A stretch of 64,000 nt of DNA from an uncultured Eggerthellaceae bacterium (GCA_947566075.1 CANOIM010000003.1:163702-227701); one strand, 5' to 3'. Numbered from the stretch's first letter, positions 22,549-31,263 are shown. The notes: generated from the letters alone by a model not told the origin. Numbers and translations are program-made.

Positions 22549-24438
22549 ATGTTCATCAAGACCATCAGATCCATGAGCCCGGGTGCTTGGTTCGCCCTGA
22601 GCCTCATAGCCTTGTTCATCGGGTTCGCCGGGGTCTATGGATGGTCTTACGGTACGAGCGCTTCAGGAGGGGCGCCCACCATCGAGCCGCTCTGGGAGGT
22701 CATCTTCTCATTGCTGGCGGCTCTGGTGGTGGCCCTGGTGCTCTTGCTGGTGAATGCAGGTTTGACGAAGCTGGCCTTCGCGTCTCTCAATAGAGGGGAT
22801 GCGCCAACGAAGCTGGATAAGGTCTTACCGAAGATGACGCCCAAGAGCGTGGCGCTCTTCGCGCTGATCTTGATCATCTTCTGGTCACCTTATCTGGTGG
22901 CTGTGTTCCCTGGCGTCCTCTATAACGACACCACTGTTCAGATGCAGCAGGTCTACGAGGATGCCCATCCCCTGAACATCCGCTTCGGGGGCAACGACCA
23001 GCTTGACGAAGAGGAGCTGGATGCCGCTGAGAAGATGAACGAGTATCAGAAGCGCTCCTCATCGCTCAGCCTCACAGATGCATGGCTCGTGGATCATCAT
23101 CCCTTCGCGCTCACGCTCTTCTTGGGAGGCATCGCCTCTCTTTCCGATGCTCTGTTCGGCAATTGGATGCCAGCCCTTGGGTTCTTGATGATCCTGCAGG
23201 TCATCCTCTATGCAGGTGTGCTCTCTTTCGCCATCGCCTATCTGCGGAAGAGGGGTGCACCGCCATCGCTGTGCTTAGCGGCGCTGCTCTTCTTCTGCCT
23301 GTTCCCCGGGATCCCCTATTTCGTGGGGATGATCATGAAGGATTGCATCTTCACGCTCTTCTGCATCCCCTATTTCCTCATGCTGGCTGAATGCGTGCTG
23401 ACCAAGGGAGCCTTCTTCAAGAAGAAGCGGGCGGTGGTGGCGTTCATCATCCTTGCCATCCTCATGTGCCTGACCAAGAAGACCGGGGTCTATATCGTGG
23501 GCGCAACGGCCCTGTTCGGGCTCATAGCAAGCATCGTGGCTCTGAGGCGGGCGAAGAAGGCTTCTGCGGGAAGCGGCCAGGGAAACGTGGCGGCGTCTTC
23601 GCGGGCGGCTGTCTGGGCCTTCCTGCTCCAAGGGGGTATAAGTGCGCTATTGATGTTCGTCATTGTGCCCTTCTGCATCTTCCCGGCGCTCAACATCGCC
23701 CCCGGGAGCAAGGCGGAGGCTTTGGGGTTCATGTTCCAGCAAACAGCGCGCGTCTACGTGGACCACGGAGAGGACTCTCTGACACCCGAGGAGCGAGCCG
23801 CCGTTGCGGATGTGATGCGAGTGGCAGACCTCGAATGGGACTATCGGCCTAGGAGCGCAGACTATGCGAAGCTGCGCGTCCGGGCAGAGATGACCAACGA
23901 ACAGCTTCTGAGCTACCTTGGCGCCTACATCAGCATGGGTGTGCGCTACCCCGTATCCTATGCGGAAGCCATCATCTGCACCGCAGCCGGTTATCTGGCG
24001 CCAGTCGTGTCCACCGAGCTAGCTACGGATACGTTGAACTGGAAGCTCTCCTTCGATGATGACCGACCGGTGCTTTGGCCGCTGGATGCAACGGCTGAGC
24101 TGCGGGGCTTCATCCAGTCGCTCTGGGGGTTCTTGCAGCAGATCCCCGTGGTGGGGCTGCTCTTCAACGGCGTCACCTACGCTCTGTGGATCCCGGCCGT
24201 ACTCCTGTTCTTCTGTCTGCGCAACCGCCTGAAGGGGGGCATCCTGTTCGTCCCCTTCGCCCTGATCACCTTCTTCTGCCTCATAGGCCCCGTCTATGAT
24301 CTGCGCTACTGCTTGCCAGAGATATTCCTGGCTCCCGTCCTTCTAGCCTGCATGGTGGCACTGGCCAAGAGCGTCTTCAAGGCCAGGGCGGAGCGGGCGC
24401 ATCAGCAGAAGGAAACGCCTTCCTCTGTCGCCGAGTAG
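22549..24438 (+). CDS. Large membrane protein of DUF6020/GT-C glycosyltransferase type
   Basis: 629 residues with about twelve to thirteen hydrophobic helices. VAVFPGVLYNDTTVQMQQ, in the first large extracytoplasmic loop, and WLVDHHPFALTLFLG nearby carry the acidic and histidine residues seen in polyprenyl-linked GT-C glycosyltransferases, and the layout fits the DUF6020 family of Coriobacteriia and Firmicutes. It would act on the outer face of the membrane, perhaps on cell-wall glycans. GAAAGG precedes ATG 22549; the gap to the MHS gene is 27 bases, so they may share a transcript. Function uncertain. Confidence 0.65.
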   Translation: MFIKTIRSMSPGAWFALSLIALFIGFAGVYGWSYGTSASGGAPTIEPLWEVIFSLLAALVVALVLLLVNAGLTKLAFASLNRGDAPTKLDKVLPKMTPKSVALFALILIIFWSPYLVAVFPGVLYNDTTVQMQQVYEDAHPLNIRFGGNDQLDEEELDAAEKMNEYQKRSSSLSLTDAWLVDHHPFALTLFLGGIASLSDALFGNWMPALGFLMILQVILYAGVLSFAIAYLRKRGAPPSLCLAALLFFCLFPGIPYFVGMIMKDCIFTLFCIPYFLMLAECVLTKGAFFKKKRAVVAFIILAILMCLTKKTGVYIVGATALFGLIASIVALRRAKKASAGSGQGNVAASSRAAVWAFLLQGGISALLMFVIVPFCIFPALNIAPGSKAEALGFMFQQTARVYVDHGEDSLTPEERAAVADVMRVADLEWDYRPRSADYAKLRVRAEMTNEQLLSYLGAYISMGVRYPVSYAEAIICTAAGYLAPVVSTELATDTLNWKLSFDDDRPVLWPLDATAELRGFIQSLWGFLQQIPVVGLLFNGVTYALWIPAVLLFFCLRNRLKGGILFVPFALITFFCLIGPVYDLRYCLPEIFLAPVLLACMVALAKSVFKARAERAHQQKETPSSVAE

Positions 24439-24440
24439 CG

Positions 24441-24551
24441 CAGCAATTCATTGCTGCCTGATGCATTGCGAAAGCTATTGCAGGCAGGACTGAAGTCCTG
24501 CACTACAGCTTTGTGCTATGAAGGACCTGATCTGGCGGCACTTGCGCCAGG
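24441..24551. repeat. Three hairpins between convergent genes
   Basis: Inverted repeats GCAGCAA/TTGCTGC (24441-24458), GCAGGACT/AGTCCTGC (about 24483-24501) and CTGGCG/TGCCAG-type (about 24533-24551) lie back to back in the 118-base convergent gap. They probably act as bidirectional terminators or 3'-end protectors. Confidence 0.45.
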
Positions 24552-24556
24552 AGAGC

Positions 24557-25735
24557 TTACTGATAAGCCTCTTTGAGCGCCTTGAACGCAGACATCGAAT
24601 CCTGGATGGTCTTGCGAGCTATGCAGTAGGACAGGCGCACCCAGCCCTGAGCGCCGAAGCTGTCAGAGGGCACCAGCAACAATTCGAATGCCTTCGCGCG
24701 CTCTGAGAAGGCCACGGCGTCCGGTTCCAGGGCGCGCACCCACAGGTAGAACGCCCCTTCGGGTTCCACGAACTCATAGCCCAGCTCTGCCAGCCCTTCG
24801 GTGAGGATGCGCCGGTTCTCCTCATAGGCTGCTACGTCTGAGGGCACGTCAAGGCACTGGGCCACCACGCGCTGCAGGAGCACCGGAGCGCAGATGTAGC
24901 CCAGGGCGCGTCCGGCTCCGGCAATGGCCACGGATATATCAGCCGCGTCCGGGATCAGGTCTGAGACATAGATGTAGCCGATGCGCTCTCCGGGCAGGGA
25001 GAGGGACTTGCTGAAGGAATAGCAGACGATGGTGTCTTGATACAGGCTGGGCACATAGGGAACCTCAGCACCGTAGACGATCTCTCGGTAGGGCTCATCG
25101 GCTATCAGCATGATGCGGGTCCCCAGCTCCTGTTCCTTGCGTTGGAGCATGTTGGCCAAGGCTTCCAGGGATGCGCGGGTATAGACGGTGCCCACCGGGT
25201 TGTTCGGGGAATTGATGATGATGGCGCTCGTCTTCGGCGTGATGGCCGCTTCGATGGCCGGGATATCCGGCTGGAATGAGGGAGCCAGGGCTGGGACCTC
25301 TACCAGCGTGCATCCGGCCGTGTGAGCCCAGGTCTTGTATTCGGGGAAATAAGGGGCTATGACGATGACCTCATCGCCGGGGTTGCTGATGGCGCACAGG
25401 GTGATGGCGATGGCTGAGGAAGCCCCCGATGTCACATAGACGTTTCCGAAGGTAGCGGGGATGCCGAATTTGGTGCGGATGTCTTGAGCTATGGCCTGGC
25501 GCACCTGGGCGTCTCCAGGGGAGGGGGTGTATTCGTGCACCTTCACCGGGTCCTGGGCCAGCTGGGCTTCGAACTGCTGGAGCACTTCGGGCGGTGCGGG
25601 CACGCTGGGGTTGCCGATGCTGTAGTCATAGACGTTCTCAGGACCTAGCTCTGCCTTGCGCTCAAGCCCGTAGGCGAACAGCTCTCGTATCTTGTTCGGC
25701 TCTGCTCCCAGGTCATGCATCCGTTGGTTCAGCAT
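24557..25735 (-). CDS. PLP-dependent class I/II aminotransferase
   Basis: 392-residue fold-type I aminotransferase. Motifs: DYSIGNPSVPAPPEV, VTSGASSAIAITLCA, NSPNNPVGTVY, ADEPYREIVY (PLP-ring Asp), SFSKSLSLPGERIGY with the Schiff-base Lys243, and a C-terminal VRLSYC with the carboxylate-binding Arg. Closest to aspartate/aromatic aminotransferases of Clostridia (AspC/AraT subgroup). GAGGAGC precedes ATG 25735. Divergent from a flavoprotein gene; substrate not deducible. Confidence 0.88.
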   Translation of the reverse strand: MLNQRMHDLGAEPNKIRELFAYGLERKAELGPENVYDYSIGNPSVPAPPEVLQQFEAQLAQDPVKVHEYTPSPGDAQVRQAIAQDIRTKFGIPATFGNVYVTSGASSAIAITLCAISNPGDEVIVIAPYFPEYKTWAHTAGCTLVEVPALAPSFQPDIPAIEAAITPKTSAIIINSPNNPVGTVYTRASLEALANMLQRKEQELGTRIMLIADEPYREIVYGAEVPYVPSLYQDTIVCYSFSKSLSLPGERIGYIYVSDLIPDAADISVAIAGAGRALGYICAPVLLQRVVAQCLDVPSDVAAYEENRRILTEGLAELGYEFVEPEGAFYLWVRALEPDAVAFSERAKAFELLLVPSDSFGAQGWVRLSYCIARKTIQDSMSAFKALKEAYQ

Positions 25736-25811
25736 CTGCGCTCCTCTTCCGCGCTCGTTCCGTGCCCTCGTTTACAATGGCCCCATCAGGATAGCGTGCC
25801 AAGGAGGACCT

Positions 25812-26447
25812 ATGAAGGTAATGCTCGTGAACGGAAGCCCGCACAAGTCTGGTACCACCAACCGTGCCCTGGATGAGATAGCGAACACCCTGGAAGCGGA
25901 AGGTATAGAGGTAGGGCGCTTCTGGGTGGGCAACCAGCCCCTTTCCGGTTGCCTGGGGTGTGGTTATTGCGGCACCCATGGGGGCGAATGCGTCTGTCAT
26001 GATGTAGTGAACGAATTCAACGCCCTGGCCGCCAGCTATGACGGTTACATCTTCGGCACGCCGGTCCACTATGCGGCCGCCTCGGGGGCGCTCACTTCCT
26101 TCATGGACCGTTCCTTCTATTCCCAAGCCTCAGGCGGTCTTGACTTCTATCCGTTGAAGCCAGCGGCCAGTGTGGTGGTGGCTCGGCGTGGCGGCTGCGC
26201 TTCCACCTTCGACCAGATCAACAAGTACTTCACCATCCTGCAGATGCCCATCATCTCAGCCACCTACTGGAACATGGTCTATGGGGCCAACGCTGCTGAT
26301 GCCGAACAGGATGCCGAAGGGCTGCGCACTATGCGCGTGCTGGCCCATAACATGGCCTATTTCCTGCGCTGCCGCGAAGCGGCTGAGGCTGCGGGGGTGG
26401 CGTTGCCTCCGGTAGAGCCTCCGGCGCGCACGAACTTCATCCGCTAG
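25812..26447 (+). CDS. Flavodoxin-fold NAD(P)H-dependent oxidoreductase
   Basis: 211-residue iron-sulfur flavoprotein-like reductase. NGSPHKSGTTNRALDEI (7-23) binds the FMN phosphate; a cysteine cluster Cys47, Cys50, Cys53 with Cys60 and Cys62 could hold an Fe-S centre as in Isf proteins; FGTPVHYAAASGALTSFMDR is the second FMN loop. Such proteins shuttle electrons in anaerobes. AAGGAGG precedes ATG 25812, and TACAAT (25773-25778) is a plausible -10. A U32 protease gene follows by 18 bases. Confidence 0.85.
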   Translation: MKVMLVNGSPHKSGTTNRALDEIANTLEAEGIEVGRFWVGNQPLSGCLGCGYCGTHGGECVCHDVVNEFNALAASYDGYIFGTPVHYAAASGALTSFMDRSFYSQASGGLDFYPLKPAASVVVARRGGCASTFDQINKYFTILQMPIISATYWNMVYGANAADAEQDAEGLRTMRVLAHNMAYFLRCREAAEAAGVALPPVEPPARTNFIR

Positions 26448-26465
26448 CCATCCTTGGCCGCATCC

Positions 26466-27713
26466 ATGGAACTCCTAGCCCCGGTCGGCGGTTTCGAACA
26501 GCTCCAAGCGGCCCTGGGCTTCGGGGCCGATGCCGTCTATCTGGCGGCGGACCGCTTCGGCATGCGGGCTAAAGCGGCCAACTTCACGTTGGAGGAACTC
26601 CCCCAAGCTGTGAGCGCTGCCCACGAACAGGGTGTGGCAGTCCATCTGACGTGCAACACGCTCATGATGCAGCAGGACTTGGCTGTATTGCCCTCCTTCT
26701 TGGAGGAGGTCCAGGCATCGGGGGTGGATGCGCTCATCCTGGGGGATATGGGAGCCTTCGCGCTGGCCCAGCGCTACGCTCCTGCCTGCCAGCTCCATGT
26801 GAGCACCCAGGCCTCGGTGGCCAACGCAGAGGCGGCGAAGCTCTGGCATTCCCTGGGGGCGGCCCGCATCGTCTGCGCCCGGGAGATGACCCTGGAAGAC
26901 ATAGCTGACCTGCGGGCGAACACCCCCGCTTCCTTGGAGATAGAGGCCTTCGTTCACGGTGCTCAATGCATGGCCGTGTCAGGCCGTTGCCTCATCTCAA
27001 GCTACCTGACCGGGCGTTCCGGGAATCAGGGGGCCTGCACCCAGCCGTGCCGGTGGAGCTATACCTTAGAAGAGGAGAAGCGGCCGGGGGTCCATTTCCC
27101 CGTGGAAGAGGATGAGGGCAATTCGTTCATCTTGAACGCGAAGGACCTCAACATGGCGGCGCATCTGGATGCTCTGGCTGAGGCAGGGGTTGATTCCATC
27201 AAGATAGAGGGGCGCAACAAGAAGGCCTTCTATGTGGCTACGGTGGTGCGCGCCTATCGCCAAGCCCTGGATGAGGGGTATTCGCCTGAGGTGGAACAGG
27301 AGCTTCTGAGCATCTCCCATCGGCCCTACAGCACGGGCTTCTACTTCGGCGAACCGGAGCAAGCCACTGATTTCGATGGTTACGAGCAGCAGACCATGCA
27401 CGTGGCGGATGTGGTGGAAGCCCCCGCGGGCGTTGAAGAGGCGCAAGGGCGCCTCTTCATCCGCTGCCGGAACCGCTTCGCTGAAGGGGATGAGCTGGAG
27501 GTGCTTGCGCCCCACGCACCTGTTCGCCAGGTAACGGTGGAGGGCCTGTGCTGGCACCCTGAAGGGGAGCCAGACGGCGCTTGCCCGCGTCCCCAAGCAG
27601 TGGCTGTGGCTAACCGGTCCTGCAACCTCTATTCCTTCAAGGCCCCGTTTCCTGCGCCGCCTGGTTCGTTCCTCCGCACGCGCACCTACCGTCGCTCCGC
27701 GCGCCATGGGTGA
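26466..27713 (+). CDS. U32 family peptidase-like protein (TrhP/RlhA group)
   Basis: 415 residues of the U32 family, now linked to prephenate-dependent tRNA/rRNA hydroxylation (TrhP, RlhA). Motifs: ELLAPVGGFEQLQAALGFGADAVY, VHLTCNTLM, QLHVSTQASVAN, a Cys-rich core with GAQCMAVSGRCLISSY and GNQGACTQPCRW, then DSIKIEGRNKKAFYVATVV. The four conserved Cys probably bind an Fe-S cluster. ATG 26466 begins at the conserved MELLAPVG; an in-frame TTG 26454 adds four residues. A second, longer U32 gene is at 55248. Confidence 0.88.
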   Translation: MELLAPVGGFEQLQAALGFGADAVYLAADRFGMRAKAANFTLEELPQAVSAAHEQGVAVHLTCNTLMMQQDLAVLPSFLEEVQASGVDALILGDMGAFALAQRYAPACQLHVSTQASVANAEAAKLWHSLGAARIVCAREMTLEDIADLRANTPASLEIEAFVHGAQCMAVSGRCLISSYLTGRSGNQGACTQPCRWSYTLEEEKRPGVHFPVEEDEGNSFILNAKDLNMAAHLDALAEAGVDSIKIEGRNKKAFYVATVVRAYRQALDEGYSPEVEQELLSISHRPYSTGFYFGEPEQATDFDGYEQQTMHVADVVEAPAGVEEAQGRLFIRCRNRFAEGDELEVLAPHAPVRQVTVEGLCWHPEGEPDGACPRPQAVAVANRSCNLYSFKAPFPAPPGSFLRTRTYRRSARHG

Positions 27714-27751
27714 GTGGTCTGAAACAGTGGCACTTCTCGTGCCATCCGCCT

Positions 27752-27769
27752 CCTATCATTGCTATGATA
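27752..27769. promoter_or_regulatory. Palindrome upstream of the 97-residue ORF
   Basis: A 7-bp inverted repeat CTATCAT-TGCT-ATGATAG overlapping a TATGAT -10-like box. It could be an operator or a small hairpin at the start of the transcript. Confidence 0.35.
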
Positions 27770-27807
27770 GGGCCATAGCAAAACCCCCAACGAAAGGGAG
27801 ATGAGAC

Positions 27808-28101
27808 ATGGGAGCAAAAGCAGAAGAGTCACTTGACATCACCTTCGATGAGCTCCAGCCCTACCTCCATGCCAATCACTCGGTTTACATGGACCTGGAT
27901 GGCAAGACCTACTACCTGACTGACGTGAATGACAGGTACTGGCGCGTACAGGACACTGATGAGCTGAACGAGAAGGGTCACTTCGTGGATTGCAGCCCGC
28001 TCGTCCCCACCATCGCAGAGTTCTTGGATCTCCCGTTCTATCAGGGCAAGGCCATCTCTGATGTCTTCGAGGATGCCGTTTTCTACGCTTCAGTGAAATA
28101 G
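27808..28101 (+). CDS. Conserved-looking small hypothetical protein
   Basis: 97 residues, acidic and soluble, no signal peptide or membrane helix. YMDLDGKTYYLTDVNDRYWRV suggests a small beta-rich fold, and VPTIAEFLDLPFYQGKAISD a helical end. AAAGGGAGATGAG precedes ATG 27808, so it is a likely real gene. I do not recognise the family. It is followed by the mrp promoter and leader hairpin. Confidence 0.7.
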   Translation: MGAKAEESLDITFDELQPYLHANHSVYMDLDGKTYYLTDVNDRYWRVQDTDELNEKGHFVDCSPLVPTIAEFLDLPFYQGKAISDVFEDAVFYASVK

Positions 28102-28104
28102 GCA

Positions 28105-28132
28105 TTGCACTTAGAAGGGTTTTCAATACAAT
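28105..28132 (+). promoter_or_regulatory. Promoter of mrp
   Basis: TTGCAC (28105-28110) and TACAAT (28127-28132) with a 16-base spacer, beginning three bases after the preceding stop codon. Confidence 0.6.
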
Positions 28133-28147
28133 CGAATAAAACCGTCT

Positions 28148-28177
28148 GAAGCAGCTCATACGGGCTGCTTCTCTTTT
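28148..28177 (+). terminator. Hairpin with T-run at the 5' end of the mrp transcript
   Basis: A 10-bp stem GAAGCAGCTC/GGGCTGCTTC with tetraloop ATAC, followed by TCTTTT. It terminates readthrough from the 97-residue gene, but it also lies inside the transcript from the 28105-28132 promoter, so it may attenuate mrp. Its 18-base core recurs before metN. Confidence 0.55.
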
Positions 28178-28193
28178 GCAAGGAGGAGAGAAC

Positions 28194-29051
28194 ATGGCTG
28201 AAGAGAAGAACACCCCTGAAGGGGCTCCGGAGGATTGCGGCGGCTCCTGCGGCAGCTGCGGCGTTGAGGGTTGCGGCGCGCGCACGGAACCGTCCAAGTA
28301 CGAGCCCAACAGCCGCTCTGACGTGAAGAAGGTCATCGCGGTGGTCTCCGGCAAGGGGGGCGTGGGGAAATCATTGGTGACCAGCCTGCTGGCCTCAGAG
28401 CTCACCCGGCAAGGCAAGAAAGTGGGCATCCTGGATGCTGATGTGACGGGCCCCTCCATCCCGAAATCCTTCGGCATCACTGAGCCTCCGGTGCCTGATG
28501 CTGATGGCATCAACCCCTCTGTCACCCCTGAGGGTATCAAGGTCATATCCGTGAACCTGCTGCTGCCCTCTGATGACACGCCCGTGGCTTGGCGCGGGCC
28601 GGTGGTCACGAACATCCTGAACCAGTTCTTCTCAGAGGTGAACTGGGGAGACTTGGACGTTCTGCTGATAGACATGCCTCCGGGCACGTCAGATGTGTTC
28701 CTCACCGTGTTCCAGATGTTCCCCGTTGACGGCCTGGTCACGGTGTCCGCTCCCCAGGAGCTGGTGAGCATGATCGTAGGCAAGGCGGTGAACCTGGCCC
28801 ATTCCATGGGCGTCCCCGTCATCGGCCTGGTGGAGAACATGGCCTACTTCAAGTGCGACGATTGCGGCAAGGAGCACCACATCTTCGGAGAGCCCCAAGG
28901 GCCTGAGGTGGCGAAGAAGTACGATATAGAAGCGGTGGCTACGCTGCCCATAGATCCAACCTTCACCAAGCAGGTGGATGCAGGCAAGGTCTATGACTAT
29001 GACGTGGAAGGCGCTCTGAACCCCATTCTGGACGCCATTGACAAGGCCTAG
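28194..29051 (+). CDS. mrp: Mrp/NBP35-family Fe-S cluster carrier ATPase
   Basis: 285-residue P-loop ATPase that binds and transfers Fe-S clusters. A Cys-rich N-terminus (Cys15, 19, 22, 27) of the NBP35 type precedes the deviant Walker A SGKGGVGKS (52-60); DADVTGPSIPKSFG and LIDMPPGTSD are Mrp signatures; FKCDDCGKEHHIFG holds the CxxC that binds the bridging cluster. AAGGAGGAG precedes ATG 28194. A dedicated promoter and leader hairpin lie upstream. It probably serves the many Fe-S proteins of this cell. Confidence 0.93.
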   Translation: MAEEKNTPEGAPEDCGGSCGSCGVEGCGARTEPSKYEPNSRSDVKKVIAVVSGKGGVGKSLVTSLLASELTRQGKKVGILDADVTGPSIPKSFGITEPPVPDADGINPSVTPEGIKVISVNLLLPSDDTPVAWRGPVVTNILNQFFSEVNWGDLDVLLIDMPPGTSDVFLTVFQMFPVDGLVTVSAPQELVSMIVGKAVNLAHSMGVPVIGLVENMAYFKCDDCGKEHHIFGEPQGPEVAKKYDIEAVATLPIDPTFTKQVDAGKVYDYDVEGALNPILDAIDKA

Positions 29052-29071
29052 GGGCTTTCGGCTCTAGATAC

Positions 29072-29099
29072 AAAAAAAGGCCGCGTAAGCGGCCTTTTT
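29072..29099. terminator. Bidirectional terminator between mrp and tRNA-Ala
   Basis: GGCCGC-GTAA-GCGGCC stem (29079-29094) flanked by AAAAAAA on the left and TTTTT on the right, so it terminates both mrp (plus) and the tRNA (minus). Confidence 0.92.
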
Positions 29100-29104
29100 G
29101 ATGT

Positions 29105-29180
29105 TGGTGGAGCATAGGGGGATCGAACCCCTGACCTCATGGCTGCCAGCCATGCGCTCTCCCAGCTGAGCTAATGCCCC
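29105..29180 (-). tRNA. tRNA-Ala (anticodon GGC)
   Basis: 76 nt on the minus strand with the CCA end encoded. The acceptor stem GGGGCAT/ATGCTCC pairs with one G-U, the D-arm reads TAGCTCAGCTGGGAGAGCGC, the anticodon loop is CTGGCAG (anticodon GGC, reads GCC/GCU), and the T-arm contains GGTTCGATCCCC. Promoter at 29198-29225 and terminator at 29072-29099. Confidence 0.96.
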
Positions 29181-29197
29181 GAAAAAAGTGCTGGAAC

Positions 29198-29225
29198 ACT
29201 ATAGCACACCTCCAGCCCCTGCCAA
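29198..29225 (-). promoter_or_regulatory. Promoter of tRNA-Ala
   Basis: Minus-strand TTGGCA (29225-29220) and TATAGT (29203-29198) separated by 16 bases, about 18 bases upstream of the tRNA 5' end. Confidence 0.7.
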
Positions 29226-29300
29226 GGGATATCTTGGATTTTTCGCGCCTAAGAGTAGTAGACTATGTCCAATGCAATATACAAGAGCAGAGGAGTCCCC

Positions 29301-30596
29301 ATGCTGTTCAAAGAGATAGCCATCCTAGATGAGAACCTTGACTACCAGCCTTCCCAATGGGTGGGCATCGAAGGTGATCGAATCACCTATCTGGCAGATA
29401 AGGCTCCTGCTGATCAGGCTCGCTTCGGACGCATCTATGAGGGGGCGGGCAAGCTCCTGGTGCCTGGCCTTTACAATGCCCATGCCCATGCACCTATGAC
29501 GCTTTTGCGCGGGTATGCGGAGAATCTGCCCCTCCAGCGGTGGCTTGAAGAGAAGTGCTGGCCCTTCGAAGGGAAGATGACCCCGGAAGATAATTATTGG
29601 GCCACGCTGCTGGCCTGCGCGGAGATGGCTCGCTATGGGGTGGTCAGCTTCTCTGATATGTATTATGCCACCCCTGAGCGCGCTCAGGCGGTGACCGAAG
29701 CGGGGTTGAAGGCGAACCTCTGCGAAGGCTTGTTGGCCTTCGAACCCAAGCCCTTCGCTGAATACCCCCAGTGTGCTCAGAACGAAGAGCTCGTGCGCAC
29801 CCTCCATGGCTCGGCAGGGGGGCGCATCCTCATAGACTACTGCATCCATGCCGAATACACCTCCAATCCCCAGGTCTGCCAGGATGTGGCCCAGGTGGTG
29901 GCAGACAAGGGGCTCCGGCTGCATCTGCACCTCTCTGAAACGGAGAAGGAGGTGGCGGAGTGCCGGGAGCGCCATGAAGGGCTCTCTCCGGTGGAATACT
30001 TCGCGCAGCTGGGGGCCTTCGATGTGCCCTGCACGGCGGCCCACTGCGTCTGGGTGGACGAGGCGGATATGACCATCCTCAAGGACAAGGGCGTCTTCGT
30101 GGTGAACAACCCGGTGTCCAACATGAAGCTGGGAAGCGGCTTCGCTCCTATCCCTGAGATGATCGCCCAGGGCATCAACGTGTGCGTAGGTTCAGACGGC
30201 ATGGCCTCCAATAACAACCACAACCTCTACTCTGACCTCTACGTGATGGGGCTCATCTATAAAGGGAACAGCCTTGACCCGGCCGTGGTCAGCCCAAAGG
30301 ACGTGCTGCGGGCGGCAGCGCGCACGGGTGCCCTTTCCCAAGGGCGCGAGGATTGCGGCTTGGTGAAAGAGGGCTTCAAGGCGGATCTTGCCGTCATGGA
30401 TGTGACGGGCCCTCAGTGGCGCCCCATGACCCAGCCCCTCTACAATGTGGTCTTCGCGGGGGATGGGAGTGACGTGGTCCTCACTCTGTGTGATGGTCAA
30501 GTGGTCTATGAGGCAGGGGAGTGGCCCGGCCTTGACCTGGAGCAGGTACAGGCGGAGGTCACCGCCCGCACCCAGCGCATCATCTCAGAGCTGTAG
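29301..30596 (+). CDS. Amidohydrolase, MTA/S-adenosylhomocysteine deaminase-like
   Basis: 431-residue zinc amidohydrolase of the ATZ/TRZ (MtaD) group that deaminates 5'-methylthioadenosine, SAH or similar. Metal ligands are visible: HAH (His61/His63) in YNAHAHAPMTLLRG, His in LHLHLSETEKEV, His in AAHCVWVDE, and Asp299 in GSDGMASNNN. AGAGGAG precedes ATG 29301; an ATG at 29265 is possible but lacks a site. It overlaps the convergent regulator gene by 12 bases. Guanine deaminase-like or chlorohydrolase activities cannot be excluded. Confidence 0.85.
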   Translation: MLFKEIAILDENLDYQPSQWVGIEGDRITYLADKAPADQARFGRIYEGAGKLLVPGLYNAHAHAPMTLLRGYAENLPLQRWLEEKCWPFEGKMTPEDNYWATLLACAEMARYGVVSFSDMYYATPERAQAVTEAGLKANLCEGLLAFEPKPFAEYPQCAQNEELVRTLHGSAGGRILIDYCIHAEYTSNPQVCQDVAQVVADKGLRLHLHLSETEKEVAECRERHEGLSPVEYFAQLGAFDVPCTAAHCVWVDEADMTILKDKGVFVVNNPVSNMKLGSGFAPIPEMIAQGINVCVGSDGMASNNNHNLYSDLYVMGLIYKGNSLDPAVVSPKDVLRAAARTGALSQGREDCGLVKEGFKADLAVMDVTGPQWRPMTQPLYNVVFAGDGSDVVLTLCDGQVVYEAGEWPGLDLEQVQAEVTARTQRIISEL

Positions 30597-31094
30597 GCTG
30601 TCCGCCTTCTCCACACTGTTTGCCTGAATGGCGTCCAAGGCGCATTGGAAGAAATCCGCCTTGCGCTTGCATCCTACCTTCTTGTAGGCAGAGCGAACGT
30701 GGTCGCGGACGGTGCGCTCATCTATCCGCAGCTGCTCCGCTATCTCCTTTTGGGTCCTCTGGCAGAGGACTCCTCTGGATACCTGTATCTGCCGGTGGGT
30801 CATCTCCAGGTCCTCGAACCCTTGCTCCATCTTCTGTAGGCACTGGTTCCAATGGAAGACAGCGGTTCCCCCTGCTTTCAGGGGGCTGCTTGCAGAGCCG
30901 CCTTCTTGGAACTGCCTCCCCAGTTCCTTCCGCGTGGCCGCTCCCTCGGTCTGCACGCAGACCTGGACGGAGAAGACGCCTGCCTTCATGGCCAGCAGGG
31001 TGAAGAGCGCCAGGACGAAGGCTATCCCGAGCGCTTCTCCTCGCTTGATGCCTCCAGGGGCAGTGGGGGTGGTTCCGATCCGAGAGTTCTTCAT
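30585..31094 (-). CDS. Membrane-anchored LuxR-type regulator
   Basis: 169 residues from ATG 31094, preceded by AAGGAGGGA. One hydrophobic helix (EALGIAFVLALFTLLAMKAG, about 20-40) is followed by a short linker and a C-terminal LuxR/GerE helix-turn-helix (TQKEIAEQLRIDERTVRDHV, about 115-134). Eggerthellaceae carry many LuxR regulators with about twelve membrane helices; this is a compact one-helix version. It lacks receiver and sensor domains. The target is unknown; an inverted repeat at 31132-31154 just upstream may be its own site. Confidence 0.75.
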   Translation of the reverse strand: MKNSRIGTTPTAPGGIKRGEALGIAFVLALFTLLAMKAGVFSVQVCVQTEGAATRKELGRQFQEGGSASSPLKAGGTAVFHWNQCLQKMEQGFEDLEMTHRQIQVSRGVLCQRTQKEIAEQLRIDERTVRDHVRSAYKKVGCKRKADFFQCALDAIQANSVEKADSLQL

Positions 31095-31131
31095 GGTGCA
31101 TCCCTCCTTCTGTATCGAAACGCGCTCATTT

Positions 31132-31154
31132 ACTGTAGAATCGAAAGCTACAGT
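31132..31154. promoter_or_regulatory. Inverted repeat between the LuxR-type and EF-G-like genes
   Basis: ACTGTAG (31132-31138) and CTACAGT (31148-31154) around nine bases. The right half on the minus strand resembles a -10 box (TACAGT), so binding could autoregulate the LuxR-type gene. A second palindrome GCCTTCGCGAAGGC sits at about 31207-31220. Confidence 0.4.
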
Positions 31155-31263
31155 CACAGCAGTTCTTGGCGCTGTGGCATCCCCTTATTCGTGCGCTGGC
31201 TTCCCGCCTTCGCGAAGGCTTCAGGGAAGAGGAAGCGCAAGATGCGAAAGACGGTGGTTGAAC

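Noticed and set aside
30712..31263. Upstream extension of the EF-G-like protein
   Set aside because: It overlaps the minus-strand LuxR-type gene and shows no similarity; the family start is at 31264.
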